Assembly (NCBI RefSeq): GCF_004359215.1
Contig: NC_090612.1
Location: 3,797,108 to 3,812,913 of the forward strand
Direction of reading: 5' to 3'
Origin: Bremia lactucae
Lineage: Eukaryota; Oomycota; Peronosporomycetes; Peronosporales; Peronosporaceae
DNA length: 15,806 nucleotides
The position numbers were made by a program, and so were the translations under genes. A model generated the notes under the pieces. The model was not told where the DNA came from. It saw only the letters and a list, made by a program, of their open reading frames with translations, and searched no databases. Each line of letters begins with the position of its first letter. Within the stretch, counting starts at the first letter, position 1. Below are positions 15,236 through 15,806 of this stretch, piece by piece.

Positions 15236-15806
15236 GCAACGACTCCGGTTTCAAGATTGAGCCTTTTGACGGCTCAAACTACGTGCTATGGAGCTACAAG
15301 ATTAAGATGTACCTCATGTCCAAGGGATTGTGGGGAGCTGTCTCCGGTGTAGACGCTCCGAATGCTGTGAAGGAGCAGCAAGCGCACGCCGCGATCGCGC
15401 TGAATTTGAGTGACGCGCAATTGATGCACATTATCGACGCGACGACGGCGAGAGAGGCGTGGGTAAGGCTGGCGAAGTTTCATCGCACACAAGACATGGC
15501 GAATCGACTTTGGCTTAAGGAGAAGTTTGCGTCGTTTAAGTACACAGCTTTAAGCATCAGTGGTCACGGGACAGAGCTTGAAGACCTAGTCATGAAGATG
15601 AATAGCGCCAACTGCGGTCCAAGTGAAGAGGACGTATGTGCGGTGATGCTGAGGAGTCTGCCTGCAAGCTACGAGAGCTTAGTGCAGGCGTTTCGCATGT
15701 CGGTGTCAAGTTTTAATTTCAGCGACCTCGTGAGCAAGTTGATTGCTGAGGAAGTGCGGCACAAGGACACGGCACGTGTAGAAGAAGCAACGGCTCTTTA
15801 CACAAG
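15226..15806 (+). CDS. copia Gag, N-terminal part (runs off window)
   Basis: A frame open from the ATG at 15226 to the window end, 193 codons. The N-terminus carries Phe-Asp-Gly-Ser-Asn-Tyr-Val-Leu-Trp, the copia gag/DUF4219 signature, followed by the UBN2-like gag body with Ala-Trp-Val-Arg-Leu near 70 and Leu-Pro-Ala-Ser-Tyr-Glu-Ser near 145. Gag forms the cytoplasmic virus-like particle that packages element RNA. Its last 53 codons repeat, on the opposite strand, the first codons of the inverted fragment with one Val/Ala difference. The start codon lies within the primer-binding site. No LTR precedes it directly; only its last bases are kept. The part beyond the window should carry the zinc knuckle and pol if intact. 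Confidence 0.85.
   Translation, partial: MSPSNDSGFKIEPFDGSNYVLWSYKIKMYLMSKGLWGAVSGVDAPNAVKEQQAHAAIALNLSDAQLMHIIDATTAREAWVRLAKFHRTQDMANRLWLKEKFASFKYTALSISGHGTELEDLVMKMNSANCGPSEEDVCAVMLRSLPASYESLVQAFRMSVSSFNFSDLVSKLIAEEVRHKDTARVEEATALYT
15646..15806 (+). repeat. Inverted repeat arm 2 (copia gag)
   Basis: The partner of 15056-15216. Transcription across both arms would give a foldback RNA with a duplex of at least 160 bp. Confidence 0.95.

Overview
The window is eukaryotic, repeat-rich DNA with no ordinary host protein-coding gene that I can support. The best guess for the source is an oomycete of the Phytophthora type. This is an inference from an apparent 71-nt GT(RNGT)...TAG intron, the mix of non-LTR (LINE) and copia elements, and tRNA genes without an encoded CCA. 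I cannot name a species. Two N-gaps (100 and 228 bases) and one single N show that this is draft assembly.

Layout, left to right. (1) 1-4116 is a partial block holding the tail of a plus-strand chromodomain/peptidase-like ORF (2-511) and a 5'-truncated LINE on the minus strand (ORF2 601-4107). (2) 4118-5180 holds three tandem repeat units of about 363-380 bp, each beginning with a tRNA-Lys(TTT)-like sequence; the first looks intact and the others are increasingly damaged. (3) 5182-5874 holds an unassigned AT-rich stretch, a 100-N gap, a T22 tract and a short possible exon. (4) 5875-6912 is a longer copy of the chromodomain plus papain-like cysteine-peptidase ORF, with one in-frame TGA. (5) About 6913-13807 is a second, near full-length LINE of the same family on the minus strand, with a decayed ORF1 (about 11138-13704), a separate APE-type endonuclease ORF (10261-11097) and RT (7002-10302, with a gap). 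(6) 13808-15806 is a rearranged copia element: a probable 300-bp LTR whose first 70 bases look like a tRNA, a half-tRNA-iMet type primer-binding site, an inverted gag-protease-integrase fragment, a second primer-binding site, and the start of a plus-strand gag that runs off the window.

The blocks 1-4116 and 6402-10521 are direct repeats. Left of the 228-N gap they are almost identical; right of it they differ by about 1.5 % plus a 223-bp deletion. This points to mosaic or gene-converted copies, or to an assembly join. The most interesting possibility is that the plus-strand chromodomain/peptidase ORF, which sits tail-to-tail with the LINE in both copies, travels with the LINE as an antisense gene in its 3' region.

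These elements work as parasites rather than as a pathway. The LINE encodes an RNA-binding-type ORF1, an endonuclease and an RT for target-primed insertion; the copia element encodes gag, protease and integrase. Every large ORF carries at least one defect, so neither LINE copy nor the visible copia piece appears autonomous as assembled.
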